Source of the DNA: Hypholoma sublateritium FD-334 SS-4
Taxonomy: Eukaryota > Basidiomycota > Agaricomycetes > Agaricales > Strophariaceae
Length of the DNA: 64,000 nucleotides
NCBI GenBank assembly: GCA_000827495.1
Contig: KN817536.1
Location: 1 to 64,000 of the forward strand
Direction: 5' to 3'
A program made the position numbers and the translations under genes. A model generated the notes under the pieces. It was not told the DNA's origin. It saw nothing but the letters and a program-made list of their open reading frames with translations, and ran no database searches. Within the stretch, counting starts at the first letter, position 1. Each line of letters starts with the position of its first letter. Positions 38,874-50,947 of this stretch are shown piece by piece.

Positions 38874-39545
38874 ATGTCGCATCACCTGTTTTTGTTGTCG
38901 CCATCGGATACGCCTCTGTACAGTTTGACCCATCAGTCGACGAAGCCTGTCCCCACCGTGACGTCGCCGTTGGCATCGAACTTGCCGACATGGTCGACGT
39001 CGGCGTTTGCTGGGACGCTTACCGCGCTGTCGGGGGCGTCAAGCGCAACACAGACTACAAGTGGAGGCGCGGTGCGGGTGGGCGGGGGGCAGGACCGCCA
39101 TGTGATCCAGATGATTGCAAATGCGGGGCTGGATGTGATTGAGGACGTCATGCGCAAGGAAAATACGATGTGCGTGCTGCGTGCTGTGGGCTGGGCGTGC
39201 AATGACGGTATGGCAGGTATCTGAAATCAGTAGACAAGTTCAATGAATGGACAGTGTCCGCGTTCATCACCCCAGGCAGTAAGAAATGCGATTTTGGAGA
39301 GACATGATGATGACGGTGTGTAGACATGAAGTTTGTGCTGCTGCACGAGGGCAAGAACGACGAGGGGATCCGGGCGTTTTTGATGGAGGTGTGGGAGCTG
39401 TATGTGAAGGTGAGTGTGCTGCGTGTGTCGGGAGCGGCGCTGACTGGTGCAGACGATGGTGAACCCATTCCACACGGCGCACACGGCGATCCGGAGCGGG
39501 GTGTTTGACAGCCGGGTCCGGGGGAGTGCGCGAAAGTACCTGTAG
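38874..39545 (+). CDS. TRS20: TRAPP complex subunit Trs20 / TRAPPC2 (sedlin)
   Basis: Adaptor subunit of TRAPP, a tethering complex and Rab exchange factor in ER-Golgi and endosomal traffic. The start at 38874 gives MSHHLFLLSPSDTPLYSL, matching the MSYYFVIV-type start of the family. A Ser/Thr-rich insert of about 60 residues follows. Then HVIQMIANAGLDVIEDVMR, NTMYLKSVDKFNEWTVSAF, ITPGNMKFVLLHEGKND, the longin helix RAFLMEVWELYVKTMVNPF, and SGVFDSRVRGSARKYL at the end. Introns are GT-AG; the third exon ends at gtaaga, giving GNMKF. An upstream in-frame ATG at 38838 is possible but less like the family. Confidence 0.93.
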
Positions 39546-39859
39546 GGTGGCCGGGGTCCTGCGTGTATTGTGTACAAGGGACTGATCCTTCTTCTCTTTG
39601 CTCCTCTGACCTGGCTTGGGTGGCAATTCCTTTCCTCAATCTTTCTCTCTCCACTTCATTATCAAAACTACAAAAAAACCAATATCATTCTTCTTTCTTT
39701 CTTTCACATCGTCAACCGCAACACCGACTCTATCTCCAGTTCGTTTTTCTCCTCTTCCAGCCGCTTCCCAGCTGACATCCCCCAGCTGTATCCTCTTGTC
39801 AACTACCTTCTCTCCAGTAATAATCGTATCTATCTCTTCTGTCTCCTTCCACCAAAGCA
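39546..39859 (+). promoter_or_regulatory. Pyrimidine-rich leader/promoter of the Q-rich gene
   Basis: The ~260 bases before the ATG at 39860 are dominated by C/T runs (ttcttctctttgctcctct, ctttctctctcc, ttctttctttctttc and similar). Long CT tracts next to the start site are a known fungal promoter or leader feature of well-expressed genes. The TRS20 3' end must also fall in the first part. Confidence 0.45.
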
Positions 39860-41437
39860 ATGACAACCGCAAACGCCAATAACCGCGCTTCCCTTCTCGC
39901 AGGCCTCCGCACAGGCGGCGTCCGCTCCGTTTCCGGCCCAGTTCCTCACACAGCAGCCCCTGCCGGCACCTTCAACGTCCCTCGTTTCGCTCCCCAGCAC
40001 AACTCCAACATTTTTCCAGAGGAAGACGAAGATGATCAGGTCGCAGAAATACACAGCCAGAACATCTTCCCCACCAGGAATGCACCAATGACTGCCGCCG
40101 TCGACGGGCCCAACAACCGCTTCTCTCACCACCAAGCCGCCCGTGGCATGAACCCTAACAGCATGCCATTCAGCCCTGGTTTTGCCCCCAACATGATGCC
40201 CCAGCAGCAAGCTCAAATGCAGATGCAGATGTTGCAGCTCGAGATGATCCGGATCCAGGTAATCTTCACTTTGCAGTTGATCATATTTCTGTGTTCTGAT
40301 CATGAATGACCGCAGGCTATCCAAGCTCAGCAATATCAGACGGAGCTTCTCGCCCAGGCGCAGCGCCAGCAGCACCTCCAGCAGCTCCAGCAGCAGCAAC
40401 AGTACCAGGCCCAGCAGGCTCAGACCCGCGAACGTCGCGCAAGCCAGAACTTCAATCCTCCAGCCACCGCCGGACCATTGACCAACTCGTTCGATCTTCG
40501 GGCAGCCACCCTTAGCGCTCAGATGCGCCGTGCCAACCAGGCAGACCAGCTCCGGTCTCAACTCGGCGTGGGAAATGCTAATGATGATCAAGTCCCCATG
40601 ACAGCCGCCCTCGGCGGACGATTTGGTAGCCGTACTGCAAGCCTTAACGCTGCCTCCAACTCTAGCCTTGCGCGTTTCGACGAGTATGGAGACCCTCCTG
40701 CGACGCCGAATTCTACGACTGTTATCAGCGGCGGGACATCCCTGGGCAGCCCCATGTCGAACAACGTAAACTCCGCCGTTGTGGCGCCTTCCAAATCGGA
40801 CACAGCTTCGTCTTGGAGGCGTGGTGGTAATAATAACTCGGTACTCAGCGGAAATCGTGCTGTATCTTCGCCGAGCGTTAAAGTGACTCCGCCTCCCAGC
40901 GAAGACCGTACTTCGCCACCACCAGCTATCGCTGAGGCACCATCTCCGGTCACTGCGAGTGGGCCCAAGTTCAGGCCCCAACCTCTTCGCTTCAGCGCCG
41001 CGATTGCGCAATCCTTGCCTACTGTTGCTTTCGATAATGCCGACGAGGATACCGACGGAGAAACTCAATCTTCCGGTTCATCCGTGAAGTCCGGCGCCTC
41101 AAACTCCTCGCCGACCACTCCTCGTTCCTCCTCTTCGAACGAAATGCCTCTCTCGCCGCGCGAGGAGGCTTCCAAGAGACTCTATGAAGGACTCGGTATA
41201 GGACGTCCTGTCTCTGCGACGCCCTCTGAACAAGCACAGACCAACCCCACTGTTTCGGTTGCTGCTGTCGGCCACAGGATGGTCAGTCAGCCAACCAGGC
41301 AGCCCCGTGGGCCGCCATCGGGTGCGGACGAATTGGGCCCCAAGAATTTCGCGACTCGCATCAGGAGAAAGGCCATCGGTGGCCTCGGCATGCTCATGGG
41401 TGCCCGCGAGAGGAGGGAGCTGGTCGAGGCCTTTTAA
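39860..41437 (+). CDS. Q-rich, Ser/Pro-rich low-complexity protein of unknown function
   Basis: Exons join(39860..40258,40316..41437) give 506 residues. Residues ~110-170 are Gln/Met-rich (MMPQQQAQMQMQMLQLEM, then QRQQHLQQLQQQQQYQ), likely a coiled coil. A short motif occurs twice: APMTAAVDGPNNRF near residue 75 and VPMTAALGGRFGSR near residue 240. The C-terminus has a basic-amphipathic block, NFATRIRRKAIGGLGMLM followed by GARERRELVEAF. The whole chain is otherwise disordered and rich in Ser, Thr and Pro. I recognise no enzymatic domain; a scaffold or RNA/mRNP role would fit but is speculation. The intron is canonical, with branch-like tgaatgac before the cgcag acceptor. Confidence 0.8.
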
Positions 41438-42114
41438 GTGCGCTGAATGCACTCTCGAACCATGCAGTTCTCCGACTTGTCTCTCCTCAAATCAATGCGA
41501 TAAACCTTCCACGTCTACGCGAACTTCCCCAATAAACGATTCGAAAACTGTTCTATATATTATTGTCGGCTGGCAGACGTTTTTTGCAAGAGAATGATCT
41601 TGTAGGACGATGGAAATTAATTCTCAGTTGTTTTTATTGACGACATAGGGTCTTTTTCTTCAAAGAAAAAATATTTCAAAAAACCTTTCCAACTTTTCTC
41701 CCCTTTCCTACCCTTAGCAGCTTGTCTCAACACCCTTGCATATTTACTTAGGTCACATTCTTCTTCTGCCCTGCGTACCAATTAGTTGTACCACCAATTT
41801 CCGCTGCATCATGTGCACGGATTGTGTTTTATATACAGCCCATTGTGCCTACACAGTCCTTCCCTATCACTGCCCTGTGTACCGTCTTTATCGTTTTGAA
41901 GTACTTAATCCAGTTGCGACAAGGATTGAAATTAAACATGTTATAATCATTTGGAACTTCTTGCTGTCCATCTGAAACCAGATCTGATGGCAGTATTGCG
42001 CGATAAGTAACAGCAACTCGTATTTTTTTGGAACGCGAAGAAAAAATTTCAAGGTATCCAATCAGGGCTATCAAAACACGACGTAACAAAGAAAATATAT
42101 ATGTACATACACTC
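41438..42114. other. Convergent intergenic region
   Basis: About 680 bp between the Q-rich gene (+) and ARP4 (-). It is AT-rich in the middle, with poly-T/A stretches (for example aaagaaaaaatatttcaaaaaa near 41660). No supported coding sequence is present. Confidence 0.45.
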
Positions 42115-43921
42115 CTATTTACATCTTTGGGCAACGATTGCTTTCCCATGTTCCTGTATCGCAGAATCAGAACATCAGAAATATGACAAAATCTGAGACA
42201 GACTGACCTGCCACTCCTCCCGACTGATCCATAGCTGATGGAAGGTACCCAAGCTTGCCAAAATGCTGCCACCAAGCCAACCCCCGTACCGGCGTTCGAT
42301 GGGGTTTCCAGGCGCGTGGATTTTTCCCTTGAGTTGTAAAAGAATATGTCAGCGGGCACTATACAACTCTTTTTCTTAACAACTACGCACATGTGGAAAT
42401 GTTCGTGTAATTTCCGACGCGAGACGGTCGGCAACGCCTGTGAATTGACTCCCTCCGCCAGTGAGAACGATATTGCCGGCGAGAACCTGTCGCAATTCGA
42501 TGTCGCAGGTACGGAGGGCATCCCCGATGAGAGCCATGATGTTCTTTGGCAGATTCGCATTGGATGCCTCCATACATATATGCTTGATAAGACAAATCAA
42601 AAGGATGCCAGAGAAGTAGATACGCACGATAAGTTGTGGCGAATGGTAAAAGTACTGCTCGCCAACTTCGTATCGCTCCCGCCCAAAATAGGTATTGTAC
42701 CCCGTAGGGAATTCGTACTGACGCGGTGGTCTTTGGGCCACCAGCCTGCAGAAAACGTAATTAGTCCGGTTATTGGGTATTCAGCGCGTCGAAATCACTC
42801 ACTGGTCATTCCATCCTGGCTCTAGGACACCAGCGACGGTTTGCAGCCATTCATCTACTTCTCGGTTTTCTGCCCAATTGCGCCAGCTGTTCGTCGTGCC
42901 CGCAATTCTGTTCTGACGAAGTTGGTAGTTTGGCAGCGCGTTTACGTCTACGGGCTTCAACGCGGATTAGAATGATAATGGAGAAAAAAAGCAAAAAGAC
43001 GTACACTCTTGCTCGCGATCAATTGGTGGGGAAACAATTCAATTCCTCGTCTATGTGACGTAGGCGATACCAGAAGGTGGCGCGCATGAGCATGGATGAG
43101 TTTCGGAAGCGGCGAATACGAGAGACCTTATTTAGAATTAGTTTGGGTGTTTTGCAGTCTGGTGCCACTTGTGGCGGCCCACCTTTCCGCAGAACAAAAC
43201 CGTCGACAACGGGAGTGACGCTAGCCATAGACTGTCCAATGTCAACTACCAAGGCGGTGCCCTTTCCAGCGGCGAAGCTACCGAGAAAGGTTCATAAATA
43301 ACGACAGAGATGCCAGCAGGAAGTTAAACTTACGCATTCAGAACGCCAGTATTCGCAATGTAGAATGCGGGGACGTTGAATTCTTCAAACATGATTTCGG
43401 CCATACGTTCTCTATTCGCGGTTGTGTTCCATGTCGGTTCCGTGACTAGAACGGGGTGCTCTGAAGAATTGACTCGCATGACCTTTGTGAGGGCATGGTC
43501 AATTAGAGGTTTTATGGGATGGAAGTCTTGTACTGTAGACCTGCATTAGACGGGTGATGTTCGTAAATTTGGTATCAGAATGCGTACTGAGCCCTTCCAC
43601 GACAGGGTTCGCTATTTCCATTCCTTCTCTCCATACGGACGGTCCAGATTGTCCGATATAGATATTCCTGTACTTGGGCTTGTCCGACGGTGAGCCTTCA
43701 ACATGATCGGACATAGTCACATCGTTGTCCGGAAGCGCGGGGTGGTATCCATAAGCTGTTGGTATGATGGCCTTGGGGGCGTCATCTCCTGCATACCCCG
43801 CGCGCAGAGAAGATGTCCCTATGTCGATCACCAATGCCGAGACCTCATCTATAACATAGAACGCGTAAAACTAAGGGCCATGAACAAGGAGAGCAGACTT
43901 ACCGCCGCCATAATTGACCAT
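42115..43921 (-). CDS. ARP4: Actin-related protein 4 (Arp4/BAF53-like)
   Basis: Nuclear actin-related subunit of NuA4, SWR1 and INO80 chromatin complexes. The start at 43921 lies in a 19-nt first exon (MVNYGG) joined to [20 protein letters not shown], the actin phosphate-1 loop. Following segments are [114 protein letters not shown] and [20 protein letters not shown]. The protein ends [24 protein letters not shown] and the [14 protein letters not shown] form are characteristic of Arp4 rather than actin. It has about eight introns. The promoter is shared with ERB1 (about 300 bp). Confidence 0.93.
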
Positions 43922-44227
43922 CGTCGCAGTTTATGAAAAGAACGCGTTCTTTACGCGTATCGAGAGATCCAAAGCCTCGGAGAACTCTTGCAGCAAGCGA
44001 TTTCGGCAAATATGCAGGCAATAAGCAACAATAAGCGCAGCGCACTGAGCGCTCACTGGAACGTTCGATTGTATTTGCGTGTATTGAAAGCGGTAGTTGT
44101 TGCCTTTTCGACACTTCCGGTGAACCCACGTGACTGTACAAAATAATCTCTAGACAATTCAATTTCAAAGTTCTTGTACAAGCCTACAATATTCCTTGCA
44201 CAACTTTCACACCCTCGGTGTTCCAAA
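43922..44227. promoter_or_regulatory. Divergent promoter region, ARP4 / ERB1
   Basis: 306 bp between the two diverging starts of a chromatin and a ribosome-biogenesis gene. No distinct element was recognised by eye. Confidence 0.45.
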
Positions 44228-46896
44228 ATGCCAGCGAAGGACCTTGCTGGAAGGAAATCGACGAAGCGGAAGCAAATTGACGCTGAAGAGATCCAGTCTG
44301 CTGAACTGCAGTCAAATGGCGTTCTTGAGATGCTCAGCGATGAAGAAGAGGACGGAGATGCATCTTCAGACGATGGACATGTTGACGAGTTCCCAGAAAT
44401 AGTAAATGAGAGCTCCAGTGAAGATAGTGACTACGACGAAGACGACGAAGACGAAGATGAAGAAGACACTGAGGATACTGAAGACGAAAACGCGAACGAA
44501 TCCGGCGCTGACTCTGACGACTCTCTCCATGTCTTTCCAAAAGCAAAAACCATCATTTCTAGGATCACAAAACAACCCAAAACTGTGTACCCCGAGATTG
44601 AACCAAATTATGATTCGGATTCATCCACAGAAGACGTAAGTCGCGCCGTTCCTAATTGCGTGAACCGGATCTGAAATTATTGGATAGACCCCCAATCGCG
44701 TAGGAGATGTTCCTATGCATTGGTACGACGACCTGCCACATATCGGTTATGATATCAACGGCAAGCAAGTGTTGCGTCCAGCCCGAGGAGACGAACTCGA
44801 TAAATTCCTCGCGACTGTCGATGATTCCTCCGCATGGTGTGTTATATACTCTATCCACAGGCATTATCTCATTACTCCCCGACAGGACCTCTGCTTTCGA
44901 CAAAAATACCCAGTCGGATAAGCCCTTAACTGCCGAAGAGCTCGATATCATTCGACGACTATATACGAATGAAAACCCAGACGCAGGCTACGACCCATAC
45001 GAACCGACGACGGAATGGTTTACCGGCAAGGGGAAAGAGGAGATTATGCCTTTATCTGGTGCTCTCCAACCCAAACGTCGCTGGGTACCCAGTAAATGGG
45101 AAAAACAAAAGGTACCAGAAAGCGCGTTAAATCTATTCAAAATGACGCCTGACACATTATCAGGTCATGAAAATTGTCCGTGCGATCCGCCAAGGACGCA
45201 TCCTACCTTCCAAACCAAAAACTACCTCCACTTCAAAATTCGACGCATATGCCATTTGGTCGGAACCGTCATCATCTGTTGTGCCACCTCTGCCTGCCCC
45301 CAAACCCGCCCTTCCCACTAATGCTGAGTCTTATAATCCTCCGGAGGAATACCTCCCCACGGAAGAGGAGCGTAAGGCTTGGGAAGCATTAGACCCTGAA
45401 GATCGCGAACGCAATTACCTTCCTCAAAAATATTCGACATTACGCCTTGTACCTGCGTATGACCGTTTCATTAAAGAGCGCTTCTTCCGACAGCTGGATC
45501 TCTATCTCGCCCCTCGTGTCCAGCGTGTGAAGCTCAACATTGACCCCAACAGCCTAATCCCTAAACTCCCCAGCCCAAGCAGCTTGAAGCCTTTCCCAAC
45601 TTACAAGAGTCTGCAATTTAGCCATTCCAATGGACGCGCGAGATGTATCAGTGTCAGCCCTGACGGTGAATGGGTTATCAGCGGTGATGAGGGAGGCGTC
45701 GTCAGTCTTTGGGAGATCATGGTAGGACGAGAAGTTAAGAGATGGCAATTTGAGGGCAAGATTGGGGCGTTGGCTTGGTGTCCTCGGTCTGATGTCAGCT
45801 ACTTCGCCGTAGGCCTGTGAGTTCTCACCGCTCTTTTGAAGTTTCGTTTTCATTCTAATCGTTTTTCTTGCGAAAACGTTCAGGGAGGACAAAATCCATC
45901 TTGTTACTCCTCCAAATGTTGATCCTGCTGTCCTATCGTTAACTCAAACGGTTCTGGCCCCGACGACACTTCCAACTGCGCCGGCAACCCCGTCTACTGT
46001 GAAATGGACTACGCCTGCTTCCGCGACATGGTCCATTGACACGCCTCTCCTGACGATGGATTTGCCCGCTTCATCTTCTGTTCCTTCTCATTTTTGCTGG
46101 CATCGTAAGGGGGATTATCTTGCGAGTGTTTGTACGTTCACATTTCTTTTCGATGATCGGCATAATGTGATATTTTCCGTGACTCACTCGTGTGTTCTAC
46201 AGCTACTGGTGGGGCGCAATCAAACGTATGGATACATCAGATCAGTCGCAGACACTCTCAGTCTCCTTTCAAGAAGATCAAGGGTGCTGTGCAATCCGTC
46301 CTTTTCCATCCTCTGAAACCCCATTTCTTTGTTGCTGTGAGTTTGTCATCAGCCTGTTCAACTTGATATGTTCTAACATTCGCATAGACACAACAATATG
46401 TCCGCATCTACAATCTATCGGAGCAGCAACTTGTCAAGACCCTGATTCCAGGAATCAAGTGGATATCTTCCATGGATGTTCACCCATCAGGAGATCATCT
46501 CATAGTGGGTGGATACGATCGTAAACTGTGCTGGTTCGATCTGGAGCTTAGTGAAAAGCCCTATAAAGTTCTGAGGTAACAATATTCCAGTATCAAAATG
46601 ACGTTCGACACGCTCATCTCTTGTCCCTCAGATACCACTCTCGCGCAATTCGTTCTCTCCAGTTTCATCCGGCATATCCACTATTCGCCTCGTCTTCGGA
46701 CGACGGTTCGATACAAATATTCCACTCGAGAGTTTACAACGATCTCATGACAGACCCACTTATCGTTCCCCTCAAGATTTTGCGAGGACATCAAATCACT
46801 GATGGCCTAGGAGTTCTCCAAGTCAAGTGGTGTAGCAAGCACCCTTGGTTGGTTAGCAGTGGCGCCGACGGTAGCGTGGCGGTATGGTGCTCATGA
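44228..46896 (+). CDS. ERB1: Ribosome biogenesis protein Erb1 / Bop1
   Basis: Core of the PeBoW complex (Nop7-Erb1-Ytm1) needed for 27S pre-rRNA processing in the nucleolus. The first exons are 44228..44635, 44688..44836, 44886..45111, 45164..45816 and 45884..46131, with later GT-AG introns, eight exons in all. The N-terminal ~110 residues are strongly acidic. The BOP1NT domain follows: [58 protein letters not shown] and [22 protein letters not shown]40 repeats then include [58 protein letters not shown] and [14 protein letters not shown] at the end. Confidence 0.95.
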
Positions 46897-47605
46897 CCGT
46901 ACATGAATACATTTCGTATGTAAATGCATATGCCAATCCATCATATATTTCAATGGACATACATATTTACGACTTATATGGGATGAGAGAACTCAGTTTC
47001 AAACATATTCCGACTTGCTGAACTTTCCGTGGATTTCAGTATGTATCATAGTATAGATTCTGTAGTTCTTTTCGATATAAGTTAGATATAAACTATGCAC
47101 ATCCACCAGATATGCGCTACTACTACGATATCATTTGACAAAATTGGATCGACATCGCTTAGGTTTGCAAGGGGAATTCTGGTATATTCTATCTTTGGAC
47201 AGCGTACAGTACCTTAGTAAGTACCTGACCCTTTTCTACGCCAACCTTAAATTTAGTCCCAAACCTAAAAAAATTTAGACTGGCGCCTGCTACATGCGTT
47301 CTTCGTTGCATCTTTGCCATTTCTGACTCCAGCGGCGTAACCTTTCTCGAACCGACAAGCTTCAATTGCACGCCGCGTAAAGCTTCACTACCATTCAGAA
47401 GTCCTTCTGCACGTCAACATTCCAAAACTGTGAACGGATATCAAAACTCAAAGTGTAGATAAACTCGGAGAACCAAGGAAACGTATCGTCGGCTACTTAA
47501 AGATCAATGCATTCAGTAACAATGCCCACAGCGTGTTGTAAACCTGCTCCATTTGAGCCCCTATCTTTGGGAATTTCGCCTCATCTGTTCCCTGTGTAAT
47601 TCAAC
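46897..47605. other. 710-bp intergenic region
   Basis: This follows ERB1 and precedes the membrane-protein gene. The first part is AT-rich with repeated acatat/catatat words, typical of a terminator region. No gene, tRNA or repeat element is recognised. Confidence 0.45.
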
Positions 47606-49505
47606 ATGGCGGTCGATTGGATGAGTGCACAAGAAGTTTCGAAGGATTTGAGTAAGTCAGTCCATATATCGTTGGCCACATAACTGAGTTGCATATCCAA
47701 TTGAATTACCTAGCTATATTCCACCAGCTTGTGTTTACCCTCTTTGGGCTGTATACTTGGGAGGTCCTCATAACATGGGACTTTGAATGGTCATTATTGA
47801 CTGGCCGCCGCACCTTCCGATGGCCTCTAGTGAGCCGTCTTCTACAGCTTTTTGTTGTTTAAAAGTCTGATATTTTGATTTAAATCTATAGAGTATGCAC
47901 CGTTTATTCCTCACGGGTATCAACCCTTTGATCCTCTTCGTCCAGCGTTTTTCTTTCTCTGTCGTTACTGCATGCTGATTGCCTTTTTGGGACTGTATGT
48001 CTATTTTGGGCTATGTCTTGAAGCTCAGGGAGCGCTCACTCTCTTACACAACAGGATAATCTCGTTCTCGATTACCACTGAGGTGAGGGTGTTCTTTCCA
48101 TATGTACAACTCCGAAGATTTTCTGAAGTTTTCTAGATCAATTGTCGTGTAAGTGATGATGTAACTTGATTTCTAAGATGGCTTTTCCATAGCTAAATTT
48201 GGACGATAACAGGCGCTGAACACGTTCAATTCGGTGAATACAATCTCATTTCTGGCATAGGCATTTTATCAATACTTTTTCTCAACCCAGTGGACGGGAA
48301 ATATGTCTATTCTCTGCGCGTCTACATCGCTCATGCTGAGGACGTACGTTACTATTTCTGAGATTTTCTGCAGTTTCCCTACATCAGACTATTCATCTAC
48401 AGTATCGCATTATGGGAACGGCGGATATCAGTCATAGTTATCCTCGGAACACTGTGCTTTGCGCATTGGGCGCTCCTTTACCGAACTATGTTCATCGTGG
48501 TCTCCCAATGGGAGCCTTCAGCAAGAGCCTGTGTTGTGGTGCAAACTAACCCGTCTATCCTTAACACGACATTTTTCTTTAGTGAGTAAAAAATCTATTG
48601 ATTTTCAGACGAGTATTGATTCGACGAATCCAAAAGCTATGGGATTTGATTTTATCATCCTTATTTTCACTGCAGTCGCCCTCCTCTCCCGCCATTCGGC
48701 CAGAACAGATCTCTGGAAGCTTCTTTTCCAGGACGGGCTTGTATATTTTTTAGCTTCATTCTCCACAAACTGCATCCCCGCCGTAAGGCCTTCCAATTAA
48801 TCCATGAAAAGCGTCAACTAACGTACTGGGCGATCGCGCAGGTTTTGAATGTCCTGAACTTGAATAGTAAGACCCCGCCCTAAATACAAATTCCATCGAT
48901 TTGATTTTTCCCCTGTTTGAATTTGTAGCACCTATGAATGTGTGGGTGCCCCGTTATTTCGCGTGGGCATTTGTCTGATTTTGGTATCCTTCTTAGTGTT
49001 GGCACGGTAAATAGAATACATAACGCCCATGGAGTCTAAGAACTCACGAGTCGCATTTGTTTTAGATCCCAGCAGCCACAATTACGTGAGCAAACCCTCT
49101 GTAATATCTGCCAGCTTGCGTCTCACCTATTCTTACAGATCTATAGCCGCGTGTCGAGCAGTGATGAGACTGCTGGATTTCAACTCCAAAGACGCTTATC
49201 TGCACCCGATTTCGATGGGGGGAAGCAATCAACCCATCGGCCTGACCGCACAGCACAGGTCCCAAAAGCTCGGCCTCACGCGCCCTGAAGTCCGGGTCGT
49301 TACTGAGCATATAACGATGACAGAATTTCCGTACGTGGTGAATTGTATTATGTTTGAAGAAATATATTAATTTGAGAATTATTGCAGCGGATCCCGAGCG
49401 TGCTCGCCATATCTGAAGGCAGAGAGACGTCAAGAGTCATCTTGCGCAGATACCCAGTCGATGAAAGACGTCGAAGCACTTTCCGACAAGGCATCATTCG
49501 AGTAG
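47606..49505 (+). CDS. Multi-pass membrane protein, DUF6533-like
   Basis: A fungal membrane protein of a family greatly expanded in mushrooms, function unknown. The start at 47606 reads MAVDWMSAQEVSKDLTIFHQ. About seven hydrophobic segments can be assembled: LVFTLFGLYTWEVLI, FFFLCRYCMLIAFLGLIISF, WTGNMSILCASTSLMLRTIA, VIVILGTLCFAHWALLY, GFDFIILIFTAVALLSRH, LVYFLASFSTNCIPA and IPAATITSIAACRAVMRLLD. The central region is cut into very small exons: 48055..48082 (28 nt), 48137..48148 (12 nt), 48213..48233 (21 nt), 48997..49006 (10 nt) and 49066..49085 (20 nt), each needed to keep frame. The splice pattern at 47830-47945 is ambiguous. The C-terminal ~90 residues are hydrophilic. Confidence 0.78.
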
Positions 49506-49709
49506 CCGTCACCTCAGTGACATAGGAAATTTCACAGCTGGTGGCTTGTGGGCGACAGGTGTCAAAGTAGATTATGGTGAGGAAGACGGACATAAACATA
49601 CCGAACGAAATGAAAATAGTCTTTCAACCGTGCCATGGTTGCAGGAACTGTGTGCGTGAAAAAGTTGCATCGACAATAGTACACATAGATGAAGGGGTAT
49701 CATAACATA

Positions 49710-50386
49710 TCAGCGTCTCCTCTTCGACCGGCCAGCTTTTCTCTTCGCTGCTGGCACTCCTTGGCGGTTTAGTCCTGTGGATGTCACCCTTGAAGGTAAT
49801 CCTTTCGACTCTCGCCATGCCTCTCTCCGTGAGTTGCGCGGCCCGTGGGTCGACACTTTCTTTGGCTGTTCTGCATCGATGGCCATGGCGTCTGCGCAAG
49901 ATAAATAGATAGTTCTTTGAACAAAAACAAAACCAACACGGACCTGGTGCATTCTCCTCCGAATCCACCGGTTCCTGGGCTATAAACAGAGAGTGGTCAA
50001 TGATTGTCTATCCGCGATAAAATCGTGAACAAAAATCATCAAGATGAATCCTCCGACGAGTCGGAGTCACTCCACGGCAGATTTGTGATGTGCCTCCGAC
50101 GCTGGGCGGGGTTTGGGGAGGTGGCAAAGCCCTCTAGTCCTTCCAGTGTGATGTCGTTCGGATCTAGAAGACCGAAAGTTGCGAACCAACACCAACCTGG
50201 AATGTCTTCTGTGTTCTCCTCCTCTGCGCCCACTTGGATGGCTCCAATGGGGGCCTTTTTGGTGACTTCAATCAGCTTGGCGTTGAGACGGTTTAGACGT
50301 GCCGCCGAGGCTGCGGCGTAGACACCGGTTTCTCGCTTCTTATTGCGGAAGGAGCGCTTGACTTTCGATCGTAGTGATTTGGCCAT
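49710..50386 (-). CDS. LLP homolog / DUF2423 nucleolar-type protein
   Basis: Exons complement(join(49710..49891,49944..49979,50071..50386)) give 177 residues. The N-terminus MAKSLRSKVKRSFRNKKRE is the DUF2423 signature shared by animal LLPH and yeast Ybl028c. An acidic and hydrophobic middle (GWCWFATFGLLDPNDITLE) is followed by a basic C-terminal block: VSTHGPRNSRREAWRESKGL, then NRQGVPAAKRKAGRSKRRR. The yeast member is found with pre-60S particles, so a ribosome-biogenesis role is likely but not shown. The first intron (49980..50070) is 91 bp, longer than usual here, and its gtgact donor is weak; the middle is thus the least certain part. Confidence 0.8.
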
Positions 50387-50947
50387 GGTAAATGGGATAA
50401 AGTGGGTGTGGTGGTGGTGGTAGGCGTAAAGTGACGTTGATGGATGATAAATACCTCAATGCAAAGTTAGCGTGGCTTTGGAGCCACGAAAATAATTGAA
50501 GCGGAGTACGAAATGTGACTGCATGCGGTGCACCTGCTGTGCGCAACCGCATTCACTTTTTGACTCATTGCATTCTACGTACTATATAGTCAGAGCGTCT
50601 ACAACCTTGCTCGTTTTGACTTTCAATTGTCAAGATGACTCTGTCGTTGTTTAAGATGCAAAGAGTGACACGGAGAGATTATACAGCCGAAAGAAATGAT
50701 ATTGCAATTACACGAACGCGTTCATACTCCGTACATGCGTATTTGATGCCGCCTCAAATATGCGTTTTGACAATTGATTACTCGCGATGATCGAGCAAGG
50801 AATTGGGCTGAATGCTGGCTTGAGGCTTTGAGGACCGAATACATAGATGAAAGTCACATTAAAGCGCCCAAGTGCGCGGTGGCAAGGGATATCGGCGCGA
50901 TTAAATGGATGCAAGCTGCCCATCGATTGTTTTTTAATCTGACGCTT
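50387..50947. other. Intergenic region between LLP and SmF genes
   Basis: About 560 bp carrying the LLP promoter and the SmF 3' end. A purine/pyrimidine-skewed ggtggtggtggtagg stretch lies just upstream of the LLP start (about 50408-50425). No gene is found. Confidence 0.45.

Noticed and set aside
39830..41068. 412-codon minus-strand open frame
   Set aside because: It is antisense to the Q-rich gene. Its composition mirrors the Ser/Gln codons on the coding strand and it has no family motif or promoter.
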